From Edwardsiella anguillarum ET080813 (lineage in GTDB: Bacteria > Pseudomonadota > Gammaproteobacteria > Enterobacterales > Enterobacteriaceae): a stretch of DNA of 64,000 nt. Positions 1 through 8,392 of the stretch are shown piece after piece (the stretch's first letter is position 1; every line of letters starts with the position of its first letter). The notes under the pieces are model-generated. The model was given only the letters and a program-made list of their open reading frames with translations. It did no database searches and was not told the DNA's origin. The position numbers were made by a program, and so were the translations under genes. The stretch lies in assembly GCF_000264765.2 (NCBI RefSeq), contig NZ_CP006664.1:2852001-2916000 (forward strand), written 5' to 3'.

Positions 1-518
1 TTATCGGTGACCGTATCGATAACGGCCTGCACATCGTGCAGGGAGGTGCTGGCAAAAGCCCAGGCATCACCCAAAGTATCAAACAGGGTATCTAGCGTAC
101 TTTTGCTCTGGAGGCTAACGGTAGAGGCTGTATCTTTACTGGCCTCCGGTGCGGTCGATGACTCCGCCGGAATGACCGTTATCGTAAACTCCACATAGTC
201 CAGCTCATCGGCGCTATAGCGGCAGTCAAATGTATCAATCAGGACATTCAACGTGCCAAAGTCGGGATGGGATAACTCACCTTTCCCAGGAGCGTACAAG
301 GCTTCACGCAGGCGTGCGCGCTGTTGCTGGGCCGTTTTACCCACCAGACACACCGTGAATGTAAACTCGGGGATTTTTGGGGCGATATCATCGGCACCGC
401 CCGCCTCGCGCAGCGGGTATTCCCGTTTCGCAATATGGCGACCGCCTCGCTCGCGCTGCTCACGGGCGATCAGGAACGGGACACCGCGAAAGGAGCCTTT
501 ACCTGTTTCCGTCATCAT
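1..518 (-). CDS. Mu gpN-like DNA circularization/tail protein (partial, N-terminal part)
   Basis: The frame is open from ATG at 518 to the window edge, giving about 172 residues. It begins MMTETGKGSFRGVPFLI and continues with a region typical of the Mu gp43 (N) 'DNA circularization' N-terminal family, including FTVCLVGKTAQQQR and GTLNVLIDTFDCRYSADELD. In Mu this protein is a tail/baseplate component. A GAGG Shine-Dalgarno lies just upstream and overlaps the end of the tape measure gene, so translation is probably coupled. Two ATGs stand in tandem (518 and 515); either could be the start. The C-terminal part lies outside the window. Confidence 0.85.
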   Translation of the reverse strand, partial: MMTETGKGSFRGVPFLIAREQRERGGRHIAKREYPLREAGGADDIAPKIPEFTFTVCLVGKTAQQQRARLREALYAPGKGELSHPDFGTLNVLIDTFDCRYSADELDYVEFTITVIPAESSTAPEASKDTASTVSLQSKSTLDTLFDTLGDAWAFASTSLHDVQAVIDTVTD

Positions 519-523
519 CTACC

Positions 524-2653
524 TCAGTACGAGACAAAGTTATCACCGGTGTAAAAATCAACACCGAGCCCAAGGCCATTTTCTTTCACTTCGGCGCTTT
601 GCATCCCCCAACCCTCCGGGGCAATCAGGCGTACAGCGGCCTCGGCTTTAGGTTGTTGTTGCGCCTTGGCATCATCACCGCGCCATTTACTGATAACACC
701 ATCCAACCAGCCCCCCAGGTTCTCGCCGAGATAGCTGCCCAGTGCCATACCTGCAACCGTACCGATTGGCCCGGCCAGAGAGCCGATAGCTCCACCCAAC
801 GTACCACCGGCGACACTACCGACAGCCCCGGACTTCTCCCGGCTGCTCGCCGTTTCATCCATCAGGATCGGCGCAACGGACAATGCGGCCATTGCCGGGC
901 CTCCCAGACGCCCGAGTAAGCGTCCCCCGAAGCCTAGCGCACGGCCTAAGCCAGACCCCGCCAGGCCACCGAATAGACCAGCCACTTTTCCCAACCCGCT
1001 ACGCGCAGCCCCCGAAATACCCGATAAAATTCGCCCCCCGGCCGCACCGGCCTTACCCATGCCAGGGATATGTCCTATCCATCCCGTAGCTCCGCGCCAC
1101 AGTCGTTGTAATACACCGGGTTTTACCGCTGCGGGTAGCGCAGCCGGGGTGACCTTGACTCCACGGCCACGGCCTTTACCGGGGCCGCGTTTGCGTTTGC
1201 CATCGGCAGTGCTATAGATATCCCCGCCTGCGCCACCTAGCCCACCTGCAGGCCAGTTCGTTACAAATACATTCATCTGGGAGGGGAAGCCCATGCCCGG
1301 AAAGGCAAACGGCTCCAGCGGAGGAACGGCCCCACCGGGCGGTGCCGGGTTTTTCCGGTTACGTAGCCATCGATAAGCCCGGTAGGGATAGCGTACCGGC
1401 GCAGTGCCTATACGCCACGCTGGACGCAAAATGGCCCCACCGATGGCTCCGCCAATGCGTAACGCTTTTTGGGCAACATACAGCGCGATGATAGCCTTAC
1501 CGGCAGTCATTGCACCGTTGGCAATCTTGTCGAGCACATCACCGAACCCGGCATCCCGTAGCTGTTGCAAGGTCGCGTTAACCTTTCCGAGTCCCTGATT
1601 AAACAGGGCGACGCCTTGCCGGGCACGGTCAAACAGCCCGGTGAATGCGCCAGCGGCGGCAGTGGCATACTGATCCAGCAAGCCTGACTTATCTGCGGCG
1701 TCATAGGTATCAAGAAAACCCCGTAGCTGGCCTTTCAGTACCTTAAAAGGGCCTTTATCCATAACCCGGCGAGAGAAGTCCTCCCAGGTATCGCCCATTT
1801 GTGCTGTTAGCCCTGTCCAGGAGTTCATGGCATTTTTTTGTGCGCCTTTGGCCTGTTCACGCAGTGCCTGGAACAACAGCGCAATAGACTTCGGCCCGAG
1901 TTTTCCTTTCTCGCCATCCTGTCGCACCTGTTTGACGTCCCGGCCTAACTTCTCTGCCAGCACCTGGTAGACGTTGATGCCATAGCCGGTCAGAATATTG
2001 GCATCCGCCGCCTGTATGCTTTGCCGGGCATACATCTGTTTCAACTGCATGGAAGCCCCTTGCGCAGCACTTAAATCCCAGCCGCGGTAGGCCCCCTGAT
2101 CCTGCAACATGGTGATGAATTGCCGGGTTTGATGATCTGACATGCCAAACCCCATACTGGAGGTATACTCCTTCATCACGCCATCCAGACCCCAGGTTGA
2201 ATCCTTGGCGTTTTTAACCGCCCAGGCTAACGTCTCCTTTACCCGTTTCTGATCGCCTTTATATTGAGAACTCAGTCCGATGGTGTAGTTTTCAAAACGG
2301 GAGGCCGGATCAATAAACCACTTATTCATGCCATAGATAGCCGCGCCTCCGGCCATCAACGCATACAGGCGAGACACGCCGCCATACGCCGCACCCGCCC
2401 GCGCCTCCAGCGCATCAAAGCCACTCGCCGCCTTGCGTAATCCAGTGTGCAGCAAGCCTACCGAGCGGGTAGATTGCTGCCCTAAGCGCCCAAGGCCATC
2501 CCCCAGGCCTCGGACACTGCTGCCCATACCACGCAGCGCTAACCCACCACGATGACCCATATTTGATAGGCTCTGTGACCACAAGCGAGCCTGCTGGGAC
2601 ACATTACCCAGTAGGTCAACGATGATGGAGGCTTTAAGCTGTTTTCCGGCCAT
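524..2653 (-). CDS. Tail tape measure protein (Mu gp42-like)
   Basis: 709 residues with the features of a tape measure: a basic N-terminal region, a TP901-type core (about residues 100-330, including SRFENYTIGLSSQ and the later GPKSIALLFQALRE), then Gly/Ala-rich hydrophobic stretches near residues 385-405 and 520-650. It sets tail length and is threaded through the tail tube by the assembly chaperones encoded just upstream. The start ATG at 2653 follows the stop of the chaperone frameshift product by two bases (TAACTATG), implying coupled translation. The low-complexity Gly/Arg region near 480-500 is typical linker sequence. Confidence 0.92.
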   Translation of the reverse strand: MAGKQLKASIIVDLLGNVSQQARLWSQSLSNMGHRGGLALRGMGSSVRGLGDGLGRLGQQSTRSVGLLHTGLRKAASGFDALEARAGAAYGGVSRLYALMAGGAAIYGMNKWFIDPASRFENYTIGLSSQYKGDQKRVKETLAWAVKNAKDSTWGLDGVMKEYTSSMGFGMSDHQTRQFITMLQDQGAYRGWDLSAAQGASMQLKQMYARQSIQAADANILTGYGINVYQVLAEKLGRDVKQVRQDGEKGKLGPKSIALLFQALREQAKGAQKNAMNSWTGLTAQMGDTWEDFSRRVMDKGPFKVLKGQLRGFLDTYDAADKSGLLDQYATAAAGAFTGLFDRARQGVALFNQGLGKVNATLQQLRDAGFGDVLDKIANGAMTAGKAIIALYVAQKALRIGGAIGGAILRPAWRIGTAPVRYPYRAYRWLRNRKNPAPPGGAVPPLEPFAFPGMGFPSQMNVFVTNWPAGGLGGAGGDIYSTADGKRKRGPGKGRGRGVKVTPAALPAAVKPGVLQRLWRGATGWIGHIPGMGKAGAAGGRILSGISGAARSGLGKVAGLFGGLAGSGLGRALGFGGRLLGRLGGPAMAALSVAPILMDETASSREKSGAVGSVAGGTLGGAIGSLAGPIGTVAGMALGSYLGENLGGWLDGVISKWRGDDAKAQQQPKAEAAVRLIAPEGWGMQSAEVKENGLGLGVDFYTGDNFVSY

Positions 2654-2655
2654 AG

Positions 2656-3244
2656 TTAATCACGCTTCAATAGTTCGCTTGCCTGTCGGCAGTGTCGGTA
2701 GAGCTGACCCAACGGTAAGGTTAAGGCCCACTCCGGGCCAGATTTGGTCACCATGCCGAGGGTCAGGGCGGCTTTCTCAATCTGAGGCCGACACTGCATC
2801 CAGTCGCCCCGACTCTGCACTCAAGGCAGAAACCAGCGCGCTGTTGCGCAGGCGCTGTGCCAGAAGCAGGCGCTCTATGTCAGACTGCGATAATTGACGG
2901 AGCAACGTCATTGGCAACGGCCCATTGATCCGGCCAATGCGTGCAATCTGGCGGCGTAGCATTTCAAAACTGATCATCGCTGGGCTGCGTACCAACTGCG
3001 GCCCCTGTCGGGTATCCACCACGCGCTCGGCAGCCAGTTCGGCCTCAATGATGTCTTTCCCTGTCAAGTCGCGCAGCGTGACGTCATATTGCATTTCACG
3101 CTCATCGCCCTGGCCGAACGGCAGGCCGTCCTTGATTGCCAAGCACCCCTCCGCCAGTTGCCGTTTGACCTCGGCTACCATCAATGCGGTTTCGAGATCG
3201 TTGTCATCCAGCAGGCTCTCTAACTCGTCGATTTTTTCCGCCAT
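2656..3244 (-). CDS. Tail assembly chaperone, -2 frameshift product (gp41 plus extension)
   Basis: If ribosomes slip back two bases at GGGGCGA (2804-2810), reading continues from the gp41 frame into a second open frame for 49 codons. The extension starts DWMQCRPQIEKAAL and ends QASELLKRD, with its stop at 2656-2658, two bases before the tape measure start. The extension has no start codon or ribosome site of its own in a sensible place. Long tailed phages commonly make a short chaperone and a longer frameshifted form. Mu is the known case using -2 slippage, and I recall the same heptamer there. The slip itself is inferred, not observed. Confidence 0.75.
2777..3244 (-). CDS. Tail assembly chaperone, short form (Mu gp41-like)
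   Basis: 155 residues, acidic and helical, matching the Mu gp41 family (phage tail protein E type) between tail tube and tape measure. It begins MAEKIDELESLL and contains a conserved central segment (MQYDVTLRDLTGKDIIEAE, then SFEMLRRQIARIGRINGPLP). It should bind the tape measure protein and guide tube assembly, and is not expected in the finished virion. The terminal residues after the GGGGCGA site differ between the short and frameshifted forms. Confidence 0.88.
   Translation of the reverse strand: MAEKIDELESLLDDNDLETALMVAEVKRQLAEGCLAIKDGLPFGQGDEREMQYDVTLRDLTGKDIIEAELAAERVVDTRQGPQLVRSPAMISFEMLRRQIARIGRINGPLPMTLLRQLSQSDIERLLLAQRLRNSALVSALSAESGRLDAVSASD
2804..2810 (-). other. Slippery heptamer GGGGCGA, -2 frameshift site
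   Basis: On the coding strand the zero-frame codons here are TCG GGG CGA CTG; the -2 frame continues GAC TGG ATG. Only a shift by -2 (or +1) joins the gp41 frame to the 49-codon open frame that abuts the tape measure gene. The heptamer is the one I recall from phage Mu. Confidence 0.7.
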
Positions 3245-3255
3245 GAGTCGGCTCC

Positions 3256-3612
3256 TTATGCAATGCGTTTGCTTTGAACAGCAGCAAACTTGGCGGAGAT
3301 TTCTCCACCATCGGTTAATGAGGCAGGCTCTGTTGTCCAGGCCCCCGGCATCATGTGGGTCTCGCCGGTATCGGCGACAAACTCAATGGTGACATCCTCC
3401 CAGCTGTTGATCTCATCAACAGCCAGCACACCACCGGCGACGAACTTGGCATCAAGCGTGGCCTCTTTCGGTGTCCGGCTAAAGCCGTATACCTTGGGGC
3501 CTTTGATGGTCTTGCGTTCGTGTCCGCTAGGGGTAAATGTGGCCCCCTCCAGCGACTCATACTCCTGACCGTTAACGCGAATAATCGCTGTCCCCTGATA
3601 TCCTTTACCCAT
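3256..3612 (-). CDS. Tail tube protein (Mu gp40/M-like)
   Basis: 118 residues, the usual length of Mu-type tail tube proteins. It has the conserved beta-rich pattern: GTAIIRVNGQEYESLEGAT near the N terminus, a central VYGFSRTPKEATLDAKF, and WEDVTIEFVADTGETHMM. Subunits stack as hexameric rings inside the contractile sheath encoded immediately upstream. Spacing to the sheath gene is 9 bases and to the chaperone gene 11 bases, as in a single late operon. Confidence 0.92.
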   Translation of the reverse strand: MGKGYQGTAIIRVNGQEYESLEGATFTPSGHERKTIKGPKVYGFSRTPKEATLDAKFVAGGVLAVDEINSWEDVTIEFVADTGETHMMPGAWTTEPASLTDGGEISAKFAAVQSKRIA

Positions 3613-3621
3613 ATCGCCCTC

Positions 3622-5127
3622 TTATAGAATGAATTGCATCTGCTGCGCGTAGATACGGAACTGGTTAACCAAATCGGGGTTAGACAGAACATCCAGACGG
3701 TTCCGATCGTTTTTATTACGCTCAACGATCAGCGATGCTTTGAACTCATCAAAGTTTTCAAGCAGTCCAGCCTCTACCCATTCTTGAGCCAGCGCCAACA
3801 ACTGGGTTTTCACAATTTTTGGTGTCGCGATAGCCTGCCCCGGCGAGATTGGCGTGCCGTCATCAGCCAGTTTGTGGCGCGGAAAACGCTGGGTAATGCG
3901 AACACGGGTCGAGTAACGCAGGTATGACAGCGTAGCGATGGTGTTCACATCGAGGTAGGACGGATCTGGATCACCGTAAGCATTGGTGCGATACGTGGTA
4001 ATCTGGCGCTCAATTTGCACCACATCACCCGCTGCCACATCAACGGTCGCAATGCCGTCATACAGCAGCGTGTTACGCTCGGTCATCCCCAGACGGTCTT
4101 CTACTGCGGGTGCCATACGACGGATTAATGCCAGCGACTGCAACGGACGCGCGGGGTCAATAGCCAGATGTTTAGATCCCACCGCAGACAGCGTCGCAGC
4201 CCACAGGTATGAGGGTTCAGGCGCTTTCTGAATGCCGGTACAGGTCAGCAGAAAATCATTGCGAGCCTGCCCGAACGTAGTCATTTCACCCAGTGTGCCG
4301 GTATGAGCTGCCCAGGCAATACCATCGGACATTTTGACCGGCCCCCAACGGTCACGCAGCTCACTGCCCAACAGCTTTAAGTTGGCTGTATCCAGGTAAG
4401 GCATGATGACGTGCTGGTATTGCAATTCACCCATTGCGGCGATGGTCTCGGCCAAATCGGGGTTAGTTGCCTTGGTTTTCGGGTAGGCAATGGTTACCAC
4501 AATGCCTTGAGGCGTCATTTCACCGTCATAGTAGTTCAGGCGAAGATCATGAATGGACAACTCAGAAATAAAACGGGCTGTCAACGTGACAACGCTTGTG
4601 GTTTCGTTAACATCTCCCCCGGACGGTGCAGCCGATACCGCTGTTACCGGCAGGGCAGGATTAGCATTGATGGCACTCGCCAGAGCATCCGCAATGGCCT
4701 TACCTTTCTGCTGGGCGGCTACGGAGACCCTTACACGAGTCCCGCCGATATAGACGCTCAATACGCCATCGGCTAACGCTGTACCGCTGATGGTGAGCGT
4801 ACCAGCGGCACCGCTTCCGGTGCCATTCCCTTGAGCCATAACGTACAACACGGCGTCCGGGTTATCTTCCAGAAAAGCTTTAGCCATATTGGCAACCATC
4901 GAGCCTCGCCCCCATAGGGCGATCGCCTGTTTGTCTCGGGAGATCCGCACCGGCACATTTAATGCTCCAGTGCCATTGACCTTGTCGCCGCTCATATCGG
5001 CTTGCCCCAGCAACAGGACATTCACCAGTTTCTGAGGCGTCCCGGTCACCGCGCGTGAGTTATCAAACTCGATGTATGCCAATGGCACACGGATAGTGGT
5101 GCCAATGTCATTAAACGAAATCGTCAT
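3622..5127 (-). CDS. Contractile tail sheath protein (Mu gp39/L-like)
   Basis: 501 residues, close to Mu gpL. The N-terminal part carries the motif around VPLAYIEFDNSRA and VLLLGQADMSGDKVNGT; the C-terminal part has the conserved segment around YLRYSTRVRITQRFPRHKLADDG used for subunit interlocking. It forms the outer contractile tube of a myovirus tail. The start overlaps the end of the DUF2635 gene by four bases (ATGA type), consistent with coupled translation. Confidence 0.94.
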   Translation of the reverse strand: MTISFNDIGTTIRVPLAYIEFDNSRAVTGTPQKLVNVLLLGQADMSGDKVNGTGALNVPVRISRDKQAIALWGRGSMVANMAKAFLEDNPDAVLYVMAQGNGTGSGAAGTLTISGTALADGVLSVYIGGTRVRVSVAAQQKGKAIADALASAINANPALPVTAVSAAPSGGDVNETTSVVTLTARFISELSIHDLRLNYYDGEMTPQGIVVTIAYPKTKATNPDLAETIAAMGELQYQHVIMPYLDTANLKLLGSELRDRWGPVKMSDGIAWAAHTGTLGEMTTFGQARNDFLLTCTGIQKAPEPSYLWAATLSAVGSKHLAIDPARPLQSLALIRRMAPAVEDRLGMTERNTLLYDGIATVDVAAGDVVQIERQITTYRTNAYGDPDPSYLDVNTIATLSYLRYSTRVRITQRFPRHKLADDGTPISPGQAIATPKIVKTQLLALAQEWVEAGLLENFDEFKASLIVERNKNDRNRLDVLSNPDLVNQFRIYAQQMQFIL

Positions 5128-5381
5128 TGTTCATCACCTGATTGCGTGGGTTGGGATTGGGCGCGGCGCTTGCCTGCGCTCTCCGGGGTAGCCGCGTTCG
5201 CGTCGGCCTCTTCGGTGGCGCTATTCTCTTGCGAGACGTAAACCACATCGCCCAGGCGCAAACGGCGTAGCCAGTACGGGCTACGGGGTTTTTGCTCGCC
5301 GTGCTCGGCCAGCAGGGCCATCGTGACGGGATCGCGTACGGCACACCCCGGAGCCGGTTTAATAAAAATCTCATCGTTCAT
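5124..5381 (-). CDS. DUF2635 family protein (Mu gp38-like)
   Basis: 85 residues starting MNDEIFIKPAPGCAVRDP, with the family core LRLGDVVYVS. The start at 5381 is preferred over an upstream in-frame ATG because AGGAGACACCAA immediately precedes it. The C-terminal third is Ala/Glu/Gln-rich and probably disordered. The gene sits between gp37-like and sheath genes exactly as in Mu. Function is not known; it is probably a small accessory tail protein. Confidence 0.85.
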   Translation of the reverse strand: MNDEIFIKPAPGCAVRDPVTMALLAEHGEQKPRSPYWLRRLRLGDVVYVSQENSATEEADANAATPESAGKRRAQSQPTQSGDEQ

Positions 5382-5916
5382 TTGGTGTCTCCTGTTGAGG
5401 TAAGGTGATATGTGCCTCACAAACCGGTGTCCCGTTGGGTTGCTGGAATGTTTGCCAGTGACGCAAAAACTCATCAAGCGACCCCAAATCGGTTTGCGGC
5501 TCAATCAGTTCCTCGCAGGTAAAATAGAGACCGTACAAGGAGACGCCGACGCCACCTTGCTTCTCGGTGTACAGATTGCGAGACTCGGTAAACTGCATCA
5601 CACCGGTATCTCCTGGCTGAAACCCAGATATGCCACTGATGAGCCGCCCGACAATCTGGTATAGCCCCAGTCGTGAAACATCCACGCCATTGATCACATC
5701 GGCTACCACATACAGCACCCAGCGGCTCTCCATCCGCTGACGGGTACGCCCAGCGCCCGCACCTAACCAGACCACATACACCGCAGGCGGGGTCAGCAGC
5801 ATGGTATGCAGGGCTTCCTCGCTCCAGTCGCCGGGGTGGGTGCCAACATGGCGCAACTGGTGCTCAAACAACGCATTAATCCGGGCAATCAGGGCGTTTT
5901 CGGTCTCGACAATCAT
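5371..5916 (-). CDS. Mu gp37-like neck/tail completion protein (DUF1834)
   Basis: 181 residues. The N-terminal helix (IVETENALIARINALFEHQLRHV) and central core (AVYVVWLGAGAG, then RWVLYVVADVINGVDVSRLGLYQIVGRLI) match the DUF1834 family, which lies between gp36 and gp38 in Mu. The position suggests a tail terminator or completion role at the head-tail interface; that is an inference from synteny. It overlaps both neighbours by a few bases. Confidence 0.88.
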   Translation of the reverse strand: MIVETENALIARINALFEHQLRHVGTHPGDWSEEALHTMLLTPPAVYVVWLGAGAGRTRQRMESRWVLYVVADVINGVDVSRLGLYQIVGRLISGISGFQPGDTGVMQFTESRNLYTEKQGGVGVSLYGLYFTCEELIEPQTDLGSLDEFLRHWQTFQQPNGTPVCEAHITLPQQETPNER

Positions 5917-6335
5917 CAGATAAACCCCTGTTGCTTACGGCTGAATACCGGCGCATCGGCCACCATCTGTGGTAGGTCGATCCCCTCTGGAGCGAGATTG
6001 TCTTCATCCACCCCGAGTTGCAGGTCACCGTTTTTCACCTCGTTAAGCCAGCGCAATGCGTCTTTATAGCGCTGGGTGGTTTGCTCCGTAGCCCGCTCAT
6101 CGTTGAGGTAATAAAACGCAATGGCGCAGCAGTGCTGGGTCAGCAGCCGAGGAATGGCCGAGAGTGGCAACGCGTACCGCGCCGACAAGTACCCCTCAAT
6201 CAGTGCGCTGGCATCCGTTAGCGCCCGATCGAGCTTCTCTGTATCCAACTCGGCAGTCCCCACCCGACGCAGCAGACTATTGAGCAAATCATCGCGGTAA
6301 CGGACGCGCATATCAGCAACAGTGGCATAGTTCAT
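5916..6335 (-). CDS. Mu gp36-like head-tail connector protein (DUF1320)
   Basis: 139 residues with the DUF1320 pattern: MNYATVADMRVRYRDDLL, then a helical segment with ALTDASALIEGYLSARYALPL, IPRLLTQHCCAIAFYYL and TQRYKDALRWLNEVKNGD. In contractile-tailed phages this family is thought to act as a head completion (adaptor) protein at the portal. The start overlaps the preceding gene by four bases, and the stop overlaps the next start by one. Confidence 0.9.
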   Translation of the reverse strand: MNYATVADMRVRYRDDLLNSLLRRVGTAELDTEKLDRALTDASALIEGYLSARYALPLSAIPRLLTQHCCAIAFYYLNDERATEQTTQRYKDALRWLNEVKNGDLQLGVDEDNLAPEGIDLPQMVADAPVFSRKQQGFI

Positions 6336-6799
6336 GAGGCGTCCTGGTTGAGTGCCGCATCAATCTGGCTTTGGGTCACTTTGTCACCCAGAACGTCAAC
6401 CACTGCGGCCACTTTGGGCTTGCCTGCGGCGGTAAAATGCGCCGGGTTGTCTGCCTCCAGCGCGGCAACGGCAGCGCGGATCCGGGTATTCATATCGCAG
6501 GTCGGAGTATCGGTGCCTGGATGTACCACACCCGCCACGCCGCCCTCATCATCACCAGTCGGCGAAAGTACGCGCACAACGAGGCATGGCTCAGCCTGTA
6601 ATCGAGCCAGTTGCTCCGGTGTAACATCCACGGTCTGTTTGCCTTGAGTAAAGACCAGGCCTGCACGGCGGAACGTGGGGCGCGGGCAACAAACCGATAC
6701 GGCAATACGTTCCGGATGCACAGCCTCAGTGTCTGGAGTACGGTTATTATCTTCTGGCAGGTTGCCCGCCAATGTCGGATCAATAGATTGCTTGTCCAT
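6332..6799 (-). CDS. Mu gp35-like protein (HI1506-related)
   Basis: 155 residues in the place of Mu gp35, directly after the capsid gene. A small central region (ISVCC... RRAGLVFTQGKQTVDVTPEQLARLQ) matches the HI1506-related family. The C-terminal 45 residues look like an SAP/HeH-type helical module (LEADNPAHFTAAGKPKVAAVVDVLGDKVTQSQIDAA), which often binds DNA or capsid components. The N-terminal 30 residues are polar. Its role in the virion is not known. Confidence 0.8.
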   Translation of the reverse strand: MDKQSIDPTLAGNLPEDNNRTPDTEAVHPERIAVSVCCPRPTFRRAGLVFTQGKQTVDVTPEQLARLQAEPCLVVRVLSPTGDDEGGVAGVVHPGTDTPTCDMNTRIRAAVAALEADNPAHFTAAGKPKVAAVVDVLGDKVTQSQIDAALNQDAS

Positions 6800-6830
6800 C
6801 TCACAGTGCTCTCCGTTTGAAACGGGATAT

Positions 6831-6851
6831 AAGGCGGCCTAAAGCCGCCTT
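6831..6851 (-). terminator. Stem-loop after the capsid gene
   Basis: AAGGCGGC and GCCGCCTT form an 8 bp stem with a 5-base loop, 10 bases beyond the capsid stop. No long T tract follows, so it may attenuate the late transcript or protect RNA ends instead of stopping transcription fully. Confidence 0.45.
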
Positions 6852-6860
6852 AAAACCGGG

Positions 6861-7808
6861 TTACAGGAAATCAGCGACAAGTAACTTCAGCTTGCCTTTC
6901 ATTTCGTTGGAGACCGTGGTGGTGCCATCGGTAAACAGCTCACGCTCCAACAGCTGCGTGGCCTGCTTCTCCAGTTCAGTCGGGACAACCAGATGCGTCG
7001 GCTTGATCCCCAGCTTGCGGCCACCATCAGCCGTGAAGGCGCGCATGGCCTGCCATCCCTGCCAGAGGTAGTCCAGGGTGAGCGGGGCTTTCATCATGTA
7101 AGCCATTTGCCAGAAGCCATAGCCGACATTGCGACGGGCTGAGGCACCAAAGACAAACTCGTTATCCGTAAAGGCTCGGCCCTCATCGACTTTGGTCTGG
7201 GCAACCAGCTCCAGCTTGCGGCGATCCTGAAAAATGAGCGGTTTGACGGCGCGGGAGCAATCCAGCAGGTAGAACGCCGGGCCGGTATAGTTGGTTTGCG
7301 AACCACTGGCCCCGACCTTGGCGGTAAACATGTTGGCTACGTTTTGCACATCGCCGCTACCATCAACCTTCGGGTAAACAGGATGGTCGGTATCAAAGAA
7401 ATTTTGACCGTCATAACAGGCGTTTTTAATGCCATCGCGCAACGCCGCAAAGACCAGCTCATCCGGTTGGATCGCACCCGCCCGGCCCATCTCCTGAAAC
7501 ATCGGTGAGTAGATCCCGAGGTTGTCGTCCTCAAAATCATCACGGCTGATAGCAACCGTGCCCTCAAAGGTTTTGTTGGCGATGGTGTAGCCGTAGGCTT
7601 TCATCTTTTCGATGACACGCGCGCCGACCCATTCACGGAACTGCGGGAACTGCCCCAGCCAGCCGTAGGTGTTGGTCTTGGACGTTGACGGCACCGTCAT
7701 GGCAATCTGTTGGTATTGCGACGGAGCCATGCTGATCCCGTTCTGAAAGTCGGCACGATAGCCGGTCATCAGCGCGGTGATCTGTGCCGGGGTAATCGGG
7801 GTAGGCAT
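6861..7808 (-). CDS. Major capsid protein (Mu gpT-like)
   Basis: 315 residues. The N-terminal segment TPAQITALMTGYRADFQNGI and the stretch TYGWLGQFPQFREWVGARVIEKM are characteristic of the Mu gpT major head subunit family. Other conserved stretches are GTVAISRDDFEDDNLGIYSP, TDHPVYPKVDGSG and GIKPTHLVVPTELE. It builds the icosahedral shell after scaffold and protease processing. It directly follows the protease/scaffold gene with a one-base overlap. Confidence 0.95.
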   Translation of the reverse strand: MPTPITPAQITALMTGYRADFQNGISMAPSQYQQIAMTVPSTSKTNTYGWLGQFPQFREWVGARVIEKMKAYGYTIANKTFEGTVAISRDDFEDDNLGIYSPMFQEMGRAGAIQPDELVFAALRDGIKNACYDGQNFFDTDHPVYPKVDGSGDVQNVANMFTAKVGASGSQTNYTGPAFYLLDCSRAVKPLIFQDRRKLELVAQTKVDEGRAFTDNEFVFGASARRNVGYGFWQMAYMMKAPLTLDYLWQGWQAMRAFTADGGRKLGIKPTHLVVPTELEKQATQLLERELFTDGTTTVSNEMKGKLKLLVADFL

Positions 7809-8392
7809 TATTTAGCATCCTCTTTCAGTTTCAGGAATTCTTCCGGGGTTTTCCCCAGCACGTTCGCCGCCTGCAAATCCTCCGCAGAAAGCGCGGCGGT
7901 GCTTTTTTTCGCCTCACTGGCCGCAGGAACGGTCGTGGTCTGCATGGCGGTCAGTGCGGGGATAGGCTGGCGCGTTGCCAACTGAGCAGACAGCGCTGCG
8001 ACGCCAATTTGCCCTCCCAGGCGGCTCAGGTATTCCCGCTCGGATTTAAAGATGCGCCCCTCTTGCTCGGCCTTATCGATAACCTGCGTGATGGATTGCG
8101 CACCATGTTCAGATGACAGGGCAGCCAGTTGCGTGCGTAGGGCATTAAAGGTCTCGACTGGCACGTACTGGGTTAAGTCCACCGAACCTTGCGCTGGAGT
8201 CGTCCCTTTCAGGGTGGTGACCTCAGCCGACAGTGAGGCGACCTGAGTTTGCAGCCCGTCATGGGCATCGGATTTGGCTTTCATTGCCATCAGCGCAGAC
8301 AGGGCAGCCGTTCCTTGTTCGGCGGTAACGTCGCCGCTTTCAGGAACGGTTACACCCAGCGCCGCCAGCAACTGGCGCAGCTGTTCATTCAT
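7808..8392 (-). CDS. Internal-start scaffold protein (Mu gpZ-like)
   Basis: An in-frame ATG at 8392 begins MNEQLRQLLAALGV, exactly where the scaffold domain starts, and is preceded by CGGAGAATCAACCC (GGAG nine to ten bases upstream). Mu produces its scaffold Z separately from the C-terminal part of gene I, and the same arrangement is common among Mu-like phages. The product would be 194 residues. Separate translation is inferred from the ribosome site and the domain boundary. Confidence 0.6.
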   Translation of the reverse strand: MNEQLRQLLAALGVTVPESGDVTAEQGTAALSALMAMKAKSDAHDGLQTQVASLSAEVTTLKGTTPAQGSVDLTQYVPVETFNALRTQLAALSSEHGAQSITQVIDKAEQEGRIFKSEREYLSRLGGQIGVAALSAQLATRQPIPALTAMQTTTVPAASEAKKSTAALSAEDLQAANVLGKTPEEFLKLKEDAK

